From: CAZDET01 sp964504335
GTDB lineage: Bacteria > Bacteroidota > Bacteroidia > Chitinophagales > Saprospiraceae
Reading direction: 5' to 3'
Length of the DNA: 10,472 nt
Assembly: GCA_964504335.1 (NCBI GenBank)
Contig: CAZDET010000112.1
Coordinates: 1-10,472 of the forward strand
Within the stretch, counting starts at the first letter, position 1, and each line of letters opens with the position of its first letter. Shown here in pieces: positions 1 to 6,497 of the stretch. The position numbers and the translations under genes are program-made. The notes below the pieces were generated by a model, which made no database searches, was not told the origin of the DNA, and saw only the letters and a list, made by a program, of their open reading frames with translations.

Positions 1-186
1 AAACGGCCGTGTGAAAAAGTGGGCTATTTTGTGAGAACGGCTGCCGCTGGGGCAGTTATTGGATGGTATCGCAAAGATACGGGCTTATCACCTAACAAGC
101 AAGCCCAAAACCACCGTACTGATCATTTTGGTGCCTTTGCCCTGAGCAGGAGATGGGGTCGTGTGCGTTTTGATCCAGGTTCTTAG
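1..186 (+). CDS. Possible C-terminal end of an upstream gene (partial, unrecognised)
   Basis: From the first base this frame stays open for 61 codons and ends at TAG (184-186); the other five frames are interrupted early. The peptide has a short Ala/Gly-rich stretch near its start and a basic, Arg/Trp-containing tail. I do not recognise any family. Sixty-one open codons can occur by chance, and rare AGG/AGA codons appear near the end, so this may be non-coding. Bases 187-264 follow as the leader of the next gene, and I see no convincing promoter there. Confidence 0.25.
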   Translation, partial: KRPCEKVGYFVRTAAAGAVIGWYRKDTGLSPNKQAQNHRTDHFGAFALSRRWGRVRFDPGS

Positions 187-264
187 AAAAGTTCGAGCCG
201 GGGGCTAAGAATTTGTCCGATAAGCTGTTATATTGTCTGTATACTTTCACTAGATAGAACACTC

Positions 265-3200
265 ATGCGATCGTTTTCTCTTCCATGCCTTATCTGCCTT
301 CTGTTTTTGGCGGTTGTTTCTTTGCACGCCCAAGATAGTATGCTCGATTCCATTTTTCACGGCCAGCAATGGCGCAATATCGGTCCCTTCCGGGGCGGCC
401 GCTCCAATGCAGCCACGGGCGTGCCCGGGCAACCCCTTCGCTATTACTTCGGAAGTACTGGCGGTGGCGTCTGGATGACTGAAGATGCTGGGGTGAACTG
501 GGCGAATATCTCCGACGGCCAATTCAACACCACCTCGATTGGTGCGATTGCCGTAGCCCCGAGCGATCCCAATGTAATCTATGTAGGTACGGGTGAACAC
601 GCCGTGCGCGGCGTGATGACGTCGGCGGGAGACGGTATGTATAAAAGTACAGATGCCGGAAAGACCTGGACGCACGTAGGCCTGCCCGCCTCGCGGCACA
701 TTGCGGAAATTGAAATCCACCCCAACGACCCCGACCGCGTCTACGTGGCCGTCCAGGGAGCCGTGCACGGCGCTACCGAAGAGCGGGGCGTCTATTACTC
801 GCCCGACGGAGGCGCGACCTGGGAGCGGATACTGTACGTCGATGAAAATACGGGGGCTGCCGATTTGTCGCTCGATCCAAGCAACCCGCGCATCCTGTAT
901 GCGGGTATGTGGGACCACCTCCGCCTGCCTTGGGAGGTACGCAGCGGCGGCTCGGGTAGCGGCATTTACAAATCGACGGACGGAGGAGCCAATTGGGAAC
1001 GCCTTTCCGAAGGCTTGCCCGATACCCTGGGTAAAGTAGCCGTGGATGTGAGCCCGGCGAATCCGGATCGCATTTTTGCCAATATAGAAGCAAAAGGAGA
1101 TAAAGGAGGCGTGTACCGCAGTGATGACGGCGGCGCCACCTGGACGCAGGTGTGTAAGGACCGGATAACGGTGGCCCGCGCCTGGTACTACATCGAAGTC
1201 TTTGCCGATCCGCAGCGCGAGGATGTGGTTTACGTACTGAATGCACCGATGCTCAAATCGATTGATGGTGGCCGGAGTTTCCGCCCCATCCCCAATCCCC
1301 ACGGTGACCAGCACCACATGTGGATCAACCCCGACAACCCGGAAAACATCATTCTGGCCAACGACGGCGGTGCTTGCATCACTTTTAACGGCGGAAAGTC
1401 GTGGAGTTCGCAGCAAAATCAGCCAACCGCCCAGTTCTACCGGGTCATTACCGACAACCTGGTGCCGTACAATGTCTACGCCGGGCAGCAGGACAACTCC
1501 TCGGTCAAAATTGCCAGCCGCACCCTGGGCGGCAATATTGACTGGAAAGACTGGGAATCGTCTGCCGGCGGGGAGAGCGCCTTCCTGGCCTTCGACCCCG
1601 ACAACCCCCGCTACGTGCTGGGCGGCAGCTACCTCGGTAACATCGAGGTGTACGATCACGAAACGAAAACCGGGAAGGACATCATGGCCAAGCCCGTCAT
1701 GGGTCTGGCGAGCATACCCAAGGAAATGGAATACCGCTTCAACTGGAATGCACCGATCGTGGCCCAGCCCCAGAATCCGCAGGTCTTTTACCACGCGGGC
1801 AATGTGGTATTCCGCACCGAAGATCTCGGACAGAGCTGGGAGGTCATCAGCCCTGATCTCACGCGCAACGACAAGGAGAAACAAGGCCCGGGCGGCGTTC
1901 CCTTCACCAACGAAGGGGCCGGCGGCGAAAACTACAATACGATTAGCTACCTCGTTGCCTCTCCCCACGAGGAAGGCACCTTGTGGGTCGGCACGGACGA
2001 TGGTCTCGTACAGCTCACGCGGGATGAAGGCGGTAGCTGGACCGATGTAACGCCTGCCGCTATCGGCGGAGAGGCGCTAATCAATGCGATCGAGGTTAGC
2101 CCCCACAATCCCGGCACTGCCTACCTGGCGGTAACCAAGTACAAATTCAATGACTTTGCTCCCCACATTTTCCGCACCACGGATTATGGAGCCACCTGGA
2201 CACGCACCGTCAGGGGCATTGATACTTCCCACTTCGTACGGGTAGTGCGTGAGGACCCGGTTCGCCCCGGCCTGCTCTACGCGGGGACGGAACGCGGGCT
2301 GTACGTGAGTTTCGACCAGGGCGCCAACTGGCAGCCCTTCCAGAGCAACCTGCCCAACGCCCCCATCCTCGATATGACCATCCGGGACAACGATCTGGTG
2401 GTAGCTACTTCCGGGCGCGCCTTCTGGATTCTGGACGACCTGAGTGCGCTGCAGCAATACGAGGAGGTAAAAGCTGAGGTAGCAGCGGCGGAGGATGTAC
2501 TGGCATTGGTGCAACCAAAGGCAACCTACCGCTTCAACTTGAATACGCCCGACAACCCCCCGCGGGGAGCCGGCCAAAACCCTCCCAGCGGGTTGATTGT
2601 CGATTACTACCTGGAAGCAGCATTGGATTCTACCGAATTGCAACTCGACGTGCTGCGCGACGGGGAGGTGATCCGGCATTTCACCAGTAAGAAAGCAAAA
2701 GAAGGCCCCGCCTCGGCTCCGCTGGCGGCGGAAGCCGGCTTCAACCGCTACAATTGGGATTTGCGGCGCGAATTTCTGCCCAAGCCCAAGGGCGTTACCC
2801 TCAGCGGGGACCTCCGCGGTGGGTTGGTGGCACCCGGTACGTACACCCTGCGCCTCTACACCGATCAGGATACCGTAGAAACCACGGCCATGATCAAGGC
2901 CAATCCCAATCTGGATTTTCAACAACAAGATTACATAGCGCAGGAACAACTGACCACCCAGGTGGAAGATGCCATCCGCGATATGCACGACGCCCTCAAC
3001 CGCATGAAGGACGTGACGAATCAGGTAGCAATGCTCAACAAATTGCTCAAGGAGCACGAAGCCGCCACCGCGCTGGTCGATACGGGAAAAGCTATCCTGA
3101 AGAAACTGAAAATGTGGGAAGAGGACCTCGTACAGTCCAAGCAAAAGACCTTCCAGGACATCATCAACTTCCCCAATCAACTGAGTGCGGAGCTACTGAA

Positions 3201-3441
3201 CTTGCGCAGCCGCGTCGACGGGCACCAGCCGGCACCCACCGAAAGCGCCCAGAAGCGCCTCGATGACCTGCTCGGGGAATGGAACGCCCAGCGGGCAGTA
3301 CTGGACGGCATCATCAGCGAAGACGTCGCGGCCTACAATGCCCTCTACGAAGAACTACAACTACCGGCCCTAATCGTACCGCAAGCAAGCTCCAAGGAGG
3401 CGGGAGCCTCCGGAACGGTTAGTGGGGATGATCGGAATTGA
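265..3441 (+). CDS. Secreted Asp-box (BNR/sortilin-like) beta-propeller protein
   Basis: 1058 residues. Residues 1-22 form a signal peptide (basic start, Leu/Val-rich core, cleavage likely after SLHA), so the protein is exported. Eleven Asp-box turns of the type S/T-x-D-x-G-x-T/N-W occur at about 72, 128, 179, 237, 286, 332, 373, 518, 585, 638 and 682, enough for one or two beta-propellers of the BNR/VPS10 type. Residues about 770-880 look like a beta-sandwich ending in a GTYTLRLY strand, as in FlgD-like or Ig-like domains. Residues 885-1030 are helical and Leu/Lys/Glu-rich, probably a coiled coil. Proteins of this shape are common in Bacteroidota and often named glycosyl hydrolase or WD40/YVTN/BNR-like protein. 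The Asp-box fold alone does not prove enzymatic activity. The ATG at 265 is chosen because it gives a complete signal peptide. The gene is followed by an octamer array and appears monocistronic. Confidence 0.95.
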   Translation: MRSFSLPCLICLLFLAVVSLHAQDSMLDSIFHGQQWRNIGPFRGGRSNAATGVPGQPLRYYFGSTGGGVWMTEDAGVNWANISDGQFNTTSIGAIAVAPSDPNVIYVGTGEHAVRGVMTSAGDGMYKSTDAGKTWTHVGLPASRHIAEIEIHPNDPDRVYVAVQGAVHGATEERGVYYSPDGGATWERILYVDENTGAADLSLDPSNPRILYAGMWDHLRLPWEVRSGGSGSGIYKSTDGGANWERLSEGLPDTLGKVAVDVSPANPDRIFANIEAKGDKGGVYRSDDGGATWTQVCKDRITVARAWYYIEVFADPQREDVVYVLNAPMLKSIDGGRSFRPIPNPHGDQHHMWINPDNPENIILANDGGACITFNGGKSWSSQQNQPTAQFYRVITDNLVPYNVYAGQQDNSSVKIASRTLGGNIDWKDWESSAGGESAFLAFDPDNPRYVLGGSYLGNIEVYDHETKTGKDIMAKPVMGLASIPKEMEYRFNWNAPIVAQPQNPQVFYHAGNVVFRTEDLGQSWEVISPDLTRNDKEKQGPGGVPFTNEGAGGENYNTISYLVASPHEEGTLWVGTDDGLVQLTRDEGGSWTDVTPAAIGGEALINAIEVSPHNPGTAYLAVTKYKFNDFAPHIFRTTDYGATWTRTVRGIDTSHFVRVVREDPVRPGLLYAGTERGLYVSFDQGANWQPFQSNLPNAPILDMTIRDNDLVVATSGRAFWILDDLSALQQYEEVKAEVAAAEDVLALVQPKATYRFNLNTPDNPPRGAGQNPPSGLIVDYYLEAALDSTELQLDVLRDGEVIRHFTSKKAKEGPASAPLAAEAGFNRYNWDLRREFLPKPKGVTLSGDLRGGLVAPGTYTLRLYTDQDTVETTAMIKANPNLDFQQQDYIAQEQLTTQVEDAIRDMHDALNRMKDVTNQVAMLNKLLKEHEAATALVDTGKAILKKLKMWEEDLVQSKQKTFQDIINFPNQLSAELLNLRSRVDGHQPAPTESAQKRLDDLLGEWNAQRAVLDGIISEDVAAYNALYEELQLPALIVPQASSKEAGASGTVSGDDRN

Positions 3442-3446
3442 TTGCC

Positions 3447-3503
3447 GATTTGGAAATGTGGCAATTTGCCAATGTATTGATGCTGAGATATGCTGATACT
3501 CGT
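3447..3503. repeat. Degenerate tandem array, 8-bp period, about 7 units
   Basis: Beginning six bases after the stop of the beta-propeller gene, the trinucleotide RAT (GAT or AAT) recurs at exactly 8-bp intervals seven times (3447, 3455, 3463, 3471, 3479, 3487, 3495). The bases between are variable but often TTGC/GTGG-like; example units are AATTTGCC and AAATGTGG. A further period-8 doublet in the same phase follows at 3512-3527 (TTCTTTGC, TTCTTTAG). It is non-coding. The rest of the gap, 3528-3618, shows nothing I recognise. Confidence 0.75.
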
Positions 3504-3618
3504 CTGGCCACTTCTTTGCTTCTTTAGAGCAGGGGTGGGCAGGCGAGTGTTTTGATTATTGCATTCAACCTCTCCACCAACTACCGTTGTTCAATTATAG
3601 ATTAAGGCATTTATCCAG

Positions 3619-3909
3619 ATGAAGTCCAGAGCCGATATCGAAGCCCTCCTGACCGCCCACAAGCCGGCATTGCTGGCCAAGTCCCCCATTGAAGAGTTAG
3701 CCTTTTTCGGATCCTATGCCCGCGAAGAGCAGATCCCGGAGAGCGACGTGGATATTATGGTGCTATTTTATGAACCGGTAGGCTATGAGTTTATTGATTT
3801 GGCAGAGGAAATAGAGGCTATCCTGGGAGAGAAGGTGGAGCTGGTCTCTAAAAAGGGAATCAAGCCACCCTATTTCGAATTCCTGAAAGCGGATTTAATT
3901 TATATCTAA
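3619..3909 (+). CDS. MntA-like minimal nucleotidyltransferase, antitoxin of a HEPN/MNT pair
   Basis: 96 residues, the usual length for a minimal nucleotidyltransferase (MNT). The signature G-S-x(10)-D-x-D is present as G31-S32 and D43/D45, with a third acidic residue expected at E72 or E74 in the EKVELV strand; this is the polymerase-beta-type metal site. Known MntA proteins neutralise a partner HEPN RNase (HepT) by transferring AMP to the tyrosine of its RX4HXY motif. The HepT-like partner lies immediately downstream but is broken, so this antitoxin looks orphaned. The reading frame itself is intact with all key residues. The locus is AT-richer than its neighbours, consistent with acquisition by transfer. 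The ATG at 3619 begins the helix that normally precedes the GS motif. Confidence 0.9.
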   Translation: MKSRADIEALLTAHKPALLAKSPIEELAFFGSYAREEQIPESDVDIMVLFYEPVGYEFIDLAEEIEAILGEKVELVSKKGIKPPYFEFLKADLIYI

Positions 3910-4224
3910 ACGAAGTGACGCCCTGCCCATTCAGGATATCCTACATTCGATTGATCTCATCGGAAGGACTATCTTATGATGAGTTTCTCAATCAACAAAT
4001 AGTAGTAGACGCCCTTATCCGGAATCTGCAAATCATTGGAGAAGCGGCTAATCGGACCAACAGCTACTTTAAAACAACAACATCAAAATATTCCCTGGCG
4101 GCAGATCATCGGAACCAGAAATCGAATCATTCACGAGTATTTTGGAATCGATTATGAAATTGTGTGGCGTATTATTCAGATTGAATTGGTTTCATTAAAG
4201 GGGTACTTGTTGTCAATTCAATGA
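3908..4224 (+). pseudogene. HepT-like HEPN RNase toxin, broken over three reading frames
   Basis: HepT family segments appear in order but in three frames. Frame 2 from 3908 reads SDALPIQDILHSIDLI, the expected N-terminal helix. Frame 3 from about 3963 gives EGLSYDEFLNQQ through IIGEAANR (to 4055). Frame 1 from about 4057 gives IPWRQIIGTRNRIIHEYFG to the TGA at 4222-4224. The HEPN catalytic motif RX4HXY is preserved (Arg codon 4117, His 4132, Tyr 4138). From typical HepT spacing I infer a loss of about 11 bp near 3962 and a one-base insertion at about 4053-4056; removing one base there gives exactly the family spacing between GEAANR and IPW. No ATG lies in the N-terminal frame; GTG at 3915 opens only the second frame. 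An active toxin is therefore unlikely. A fully intact copy would be the RNase partner of the preceding MntA-like protein. Confidence 0.85.
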
Positions 4225-4264
4225 TTCGGTTTCTGATTGGTGCCCCCCTCTGCATTATCTATTC

Positions 4265-4312
4265 ATCATAAGATCATAGCATCAGAACATCAAAGCATCA
4301 TACCATCACCAC
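4265..4312. repeat. Tandem octamer array ATCANNNN, 6 units, ending at a start codon
   Basis: Six consecutive octamers each begin with ATCA and are followed by four variable bases (units such as ATCATAGC, ATCAAAGC and ATCACCAC). The period is exactly 8 bp with no slip. The array ends at base 4312, directly against the ATG at 4313, so it fills the position where a ribosome binding site would lie. The preceding 4225-4264 shows nothing recognisable apart from one degraded unit at 4257-4264. Confidence 0.85.
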
Positions 4313-4858
4313 ATGCTCCAATTCCGCTTCCCGTTAATTTTCATTTTCCTCGGCATGGGTGCCGGGTTTCACTACTACTTCGGCATCGAGGTAGCCTGGA
4401 TGTTCTATGCGGCGGCCAGCATTTTACTGCTCACTCATTTGCTGTTTGGCAACGTGTGGCAGGCCTTTCGGCACTTACAACGGGGGCAACCCGCGCGGGC
4501 GCAGCGACTGCTCGATCGCGTCCGCTTTCCGCAGTGGCTGGTGAAGCGCAACCGGGCCTACTACCACCTGGCACAGGGCCTGCTGCGCCTACACACCAAA
4601 CAACCGGAGACCCTGGCCGAAGGGGCACAGCACCTCCAACAGGCCCTCGGCATCGGCCTCTACCGGGCCAACGACCGCGCGCTCGCACACCTCAACCTGG
4701 CGCACGTGGCCTTCGTCGCGCAGGATTTCGAAGCCGCCGCCACCGAACATTCGCGTGCCCTGGCCGAGCAACCCACCGATCTGCTGCTCCGGGAAAAACT
4801 CAAGGAATTGGGCCAGGCGCTGGCAAAACACAACCAAGGAAGCGGAGGGGCGTTGTGA
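4313..4858 (+). CDS. Two-helix membrane protein with TPR-like repeats (paralogue 1)
   Basis: 181 residues. Two hydrophobic segments, about 4-22 and 28-46, form a short membrane hairpin. From residue 48 on the protein is helical with TPR-like pairs (about 48-80, 82-115, 120-153), including alternating Ala/Leu/Tyr positions and a typical ALAEQP repeat end. TPR domains usually mediate protein-protein contacts; the partner is unknown. The next gene encodes a clear paralogue with the same architecture: the segment NRAYYHLAQG aligns with NRAFYYMMRG there. This copy is unusually rich in Arg, Ala, Leu and His and GC-rich, unlike its neighbour. The ATG at 4313 is supported by the membrane segment starting at once, though no Shine-Dalgarno is visible. 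Function is not recognised; only topology and repeats are supported. Confidence 0.85.
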   Translation: MLQFRFPLIFIFLGMGAGFHYYFGIEVAWMFYAAASILLLTHLLFGNVWQAFRHLQRGQPARAQRLLDRVRFPQWLVKRNRAYYHLAQGLLRLHTKQPETLAEGAQHLQQALGIGLYRANDRALAHLNLAHVAFVAQDFEAAATEHSRALAEQPTDLLLREKLKELGQALAKHNQGSGGAL

Positions 4859-4908
4859 TAAAACAGCCCAAGACTCCTATCTTCACCTGATCAAAGCAAA
4901 TCAAGTAC

Positions 4909-5520
4909 ATGTTTGTCATTAATCCATACCTGCGTTTTGCCCTCATGGCCGTTACCATTATCGGCGGCATTGTACTATCGGTGGCCTATGGCTTCTGGTA
5001 CGGCTTCCCATTTATCCTAACCGGCGTCATTTTGCTGGCGGGCTACATTTTTCTGGGTACCATCGGGCCGGCTGCGAAAGAGGTACAGAAGCAGAACTTC
5101 GACAAGGCGGAGAAATTCCTCAATCTTACCATCTCGCCTAAATTGCTGTACTCCGCCAACCGGGCGTTTTACTACATGATGCGCGGTAGTATTGCGCTGA
5201 GCCGTAAGGATATCAAAGCCGGAGAAGCCTACCTCAAGCAAGCCGAAGCAATCGATATTCCGACCCCCAACGAAAAGGCCATGCTGCAGGTGCAACTGGC
5301 CCAAATTTCTGCCAGCCAGCAGCGGTGGAACCAGGCCAAAATGCACCTGAAGAACATCAAGGATCTCCGCGTGACCGAACCGGCCGTCAAGGAGCAAGTA
5401 GCCCAGCTCGAGCACATCGTCAATAATCGTGGCCAAATCCGCGCCGCGCAACGCATGGGGCGCCAGGGGCATCAGATGATGCAACGCGGCGGGAAGCGGC
5501 GGCGTCCGAAGATGCGGTAG
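4909..5520 (+). CDS. Two-helix membrane protein with TPR-like repeats and basic tail (paralogue 2)
   Basis: 203 residues. Hydrophobic segments at about 8-27 and 32-51 give two membrane helices with a very short loop. Residues 53-172 are helical TPR-like repeats (about 53-80, 85-113, 122-150). Residues 174-203 form a strongly basic, Arg/Lys/Gln/Met-rich tail absent from the upstream paralogue. Alignment with the preceding gene runs from the second helix through the TPRs. The two are 50 bp apart and probably co-transcribed, the result of an old tandem duplication. Composition differs: this copy uses more Lys and Ile. The basic tail could bind acidic lipid head groups or nucleic acid, which is speculation. 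The family is not recognised. Confidence 0.88.
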   Translation: MFVINPYLRFALMAVTIIGGIVLSVAYGFWYGFPFILTGVILLAGYIFLGTIGPAAKEVQKQNFDKAEKFLNLTISPKLLYSANRAFYYMMRGSIALSRKDIKAGEAYLKQAEAIDIPTPNEKAMLQVQLAQISASQQRWNQAKMHLKNIKDLRVTEPAVKEQVAQLEHIVNNRGQIRAAQRMGRQGHQMMQRGGKRRRPKMR

Positions 5521-5524
5521 GGAA

Positions 5525-5556
5525 GGTGGTGAGGTAGTGAGATGGTGAGGTGGTGT
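5525..5556. repeat. Tandem octamer array GGTGGTGA-like, 4 units
   Basis: Four consecutive octamers follow four bases after the TAG of the second TPR gene: GGTGGTGA, then variants with one or two changes (GGTAGTGA, GATGGTGA) and a final GGTGGTGT. The period is exactly 8 bp. Read on the opposite strand the array resembles the 4265-4312 array, sharing TCACCAC. It ends directly in the A-rich left flank of the hairpin at 5561-5605. Confidence 0.8.
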
Positions 5557-5560
5557 TTAA

Positions 5561-5605
5561 AAAGAAAAATCCGATCTCCGCGGGGCGAGGACCGGATTTC
5601 TCTGT
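5561..5605. terminator. Probable intrinsic terminator hairpin, possibly bidirectional
   Basis: Bases 5567-5580 pair with 5586-5599 around a five-base loop. Seven continuous pairs close the base (AAATCCG with CGGATTT), followed by mismatches at 5574/5592 and 5578/5588 and one T-G wobble. An A-rich run (5559-5569) precedes the stem and becomes a T-rich run on the minus strand, so the structure is best formed for minus-strand termination. On the + strand it is followed only by TTTCTCT. It lies 40 bp after the TPR gene pair and likely ends that transcript, or insulates it from the methyltransferase gene. Of the remaining gap, 5606-5690, the only notable part is an AT-rich stretch at 5636-5670 that may hold a promoter. 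Confidence 0.5.
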
Positions 5606-5690
5606 AATCGTCTAGGCTTAAGGTGAACTTGTTCTTGTAATATACTCTATTTTTATTGATAATCAAAGTTTTACTGGATTTCGACAGGTA

Positions 5691-6470
5691 TTGAGTATCG
5701 ATCCACTCTACTATAAACGAGGCATCCCCTTTTTCGCGGATAAACCCGAGGCGGCCTTTCGGGCGGACCCATACGAGCGATACGACCCAATGGTGGTCCG
5801 ACAGACCCTTGTGCACCTGGCGGATGCGCACTGGAACACTTATCCCTGCCAATCGGTATTGGATTGGACCATGGCGCACCTTCCCGAAACGCTTTCGGGC
5901 AGGGTGGTAGACATTGGCTGTGGGGTAGGGCGGCTTGCCGGAGAATTGGCACAACGGTTTCCGGATAGCGAGGTGTGGGGCATCGATTACAGCTACCAAT
6001 TGCTGCGGCAGGCGCAGCGGTACTGGCAACTCGGGACGCCGTTCGAAGTGGATGGCTGCTCGCGCGGCTTTCCGGTGCTTGAACTCGGCGGACCGGTGCT
6101 GCCCAACCTGCGTCTAGGCCTGGCGCGAGCGGAAGCACTGCCTTTCTCGGATCAGAGTATTGATGTAGTAAGCAGTTGGTTCTTGTTGGATCGGGTGGGT
6201 GATCCGGAATCCTTTTTCCGGGAGGTGTACCGGGTGCTGGCACCCGAAGGTCGATGTGTATTAATTACGCCGTTCAATTTTCAGCAGGCGGATCAATGGA
6301 GGCGTTTCTATCCGCTTCCCAAGCTGGTAGCGCAGCTCGGGCAGCTGGGCTTTCAGGTGCAGCGGCAAACGGACGACCTGGAAGTCAGGGAGCCGCTCGA
6401 CGCCCACGGAAACCAGGTGCTTTGGCGGTGCTCGGGCCTGATGATGAATAAAATTTCTCGAATTGTTTAA
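5691..6470 (+). CDS. Class I SAM-dependent methyltransferase (Methyltransf_11 type)
   Basis: 259 residues. A Rossmann-like methyltransferase core is visible: motif I VVDIGCGVGRLA (72-83), the acidic residue after strand 2 at D99 (WGID), a motif like LARAEALPFSD (144-154), the following strand IDVVSSW, and RVLAPEGRCVLITP (181-194). It should transfer a methyl group from S-adenosylmethionine; the acceptor cannot be told from sequence. Residues 1-60 form an N-terminal extension before the core, and 112-143 is an insertion between strands. The start is TTG at 5691; no ATG or GTG lies in frame nearby upstream, and the next ATG (codon 34) would cut conserved-looking N-terminal sequence. The frame remains open upstream of the TTG, so the true start could differ. 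The following zinc-ribbon gene lies 27 bp downstream, suggesting an operon. Confidence 0.9.
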   Translation: MSIDPLYYKRGIPFFADKPEAAFRADPYERYDPMVVRQTLVHLADAHWNTYPCQSVLDWTMAHLPETLSGRVVDIGCGVGRLAGELAQRFPDSEVWGIDYSYQLLRQAQRYWQLGTPFEVDGCSRGFPVLELGGPVLPNLRLGLARAEALPFSDQSIDVVSSWFLLDRVGDPESFFREVYRVLAPEGRCVLITPFNFQQADQWRRFYPLPKLVAQLGQLGFQVQRQTDDLEVREPLDAHGNQVLWRCSGLMMNKISRIV

Positions 6471-6497
6471 CTTGTAGGTCACCAAGATCTGTATCCA

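Noticed and set aside
207..264. Bacteroidota-type promoter (TTTG / TAnnTTTG) before the beta-propeller gene
   Set aside because: TTTG at 212 and a TAnnTTC-like element at 242 are spaced too far apart; too weak to call.
250..1968. Long antisense open frame (572 codons) opposite the beta-propeller gene
   Set aside because: Shadow of GC-rich codon usage on the + strand. The product is low in Lys and shows no domain, while the + strand frame has eleven Asp boxes.
2077..3180. Antisense open frame (367 codons) opposite the 3' half of the beta-propeller gene
   Set aside because: No domain or start context; same codon-bias effect as the other antisense frames.
3908..4224. Programmed frameshifting to produce an active HepT
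   Set aside because: Two separate shifts would be needed, one with an apparent loss of about 11 bp. No slippery heptamer or stimulatory structure is seen, and no start codon lies in the first frame.
4237..4890. Alternative + frame (217 codons) overlapping the first TPR gene
   Set aside because: The product is a Pro/Arg/Thr/Gly-rich sequence typical of an out-of-frame GC-rich read, and it begins inside the octamer array.
5629..5655. Bacteroidota-type promoter before the methyltransferase
   Set aside because: TTG at 5629 and TAnnTTTA at 5648 are near the consensus but the spacer is about 16 bp, shorter than usual; AT-rich DNA makes chance matches likely.
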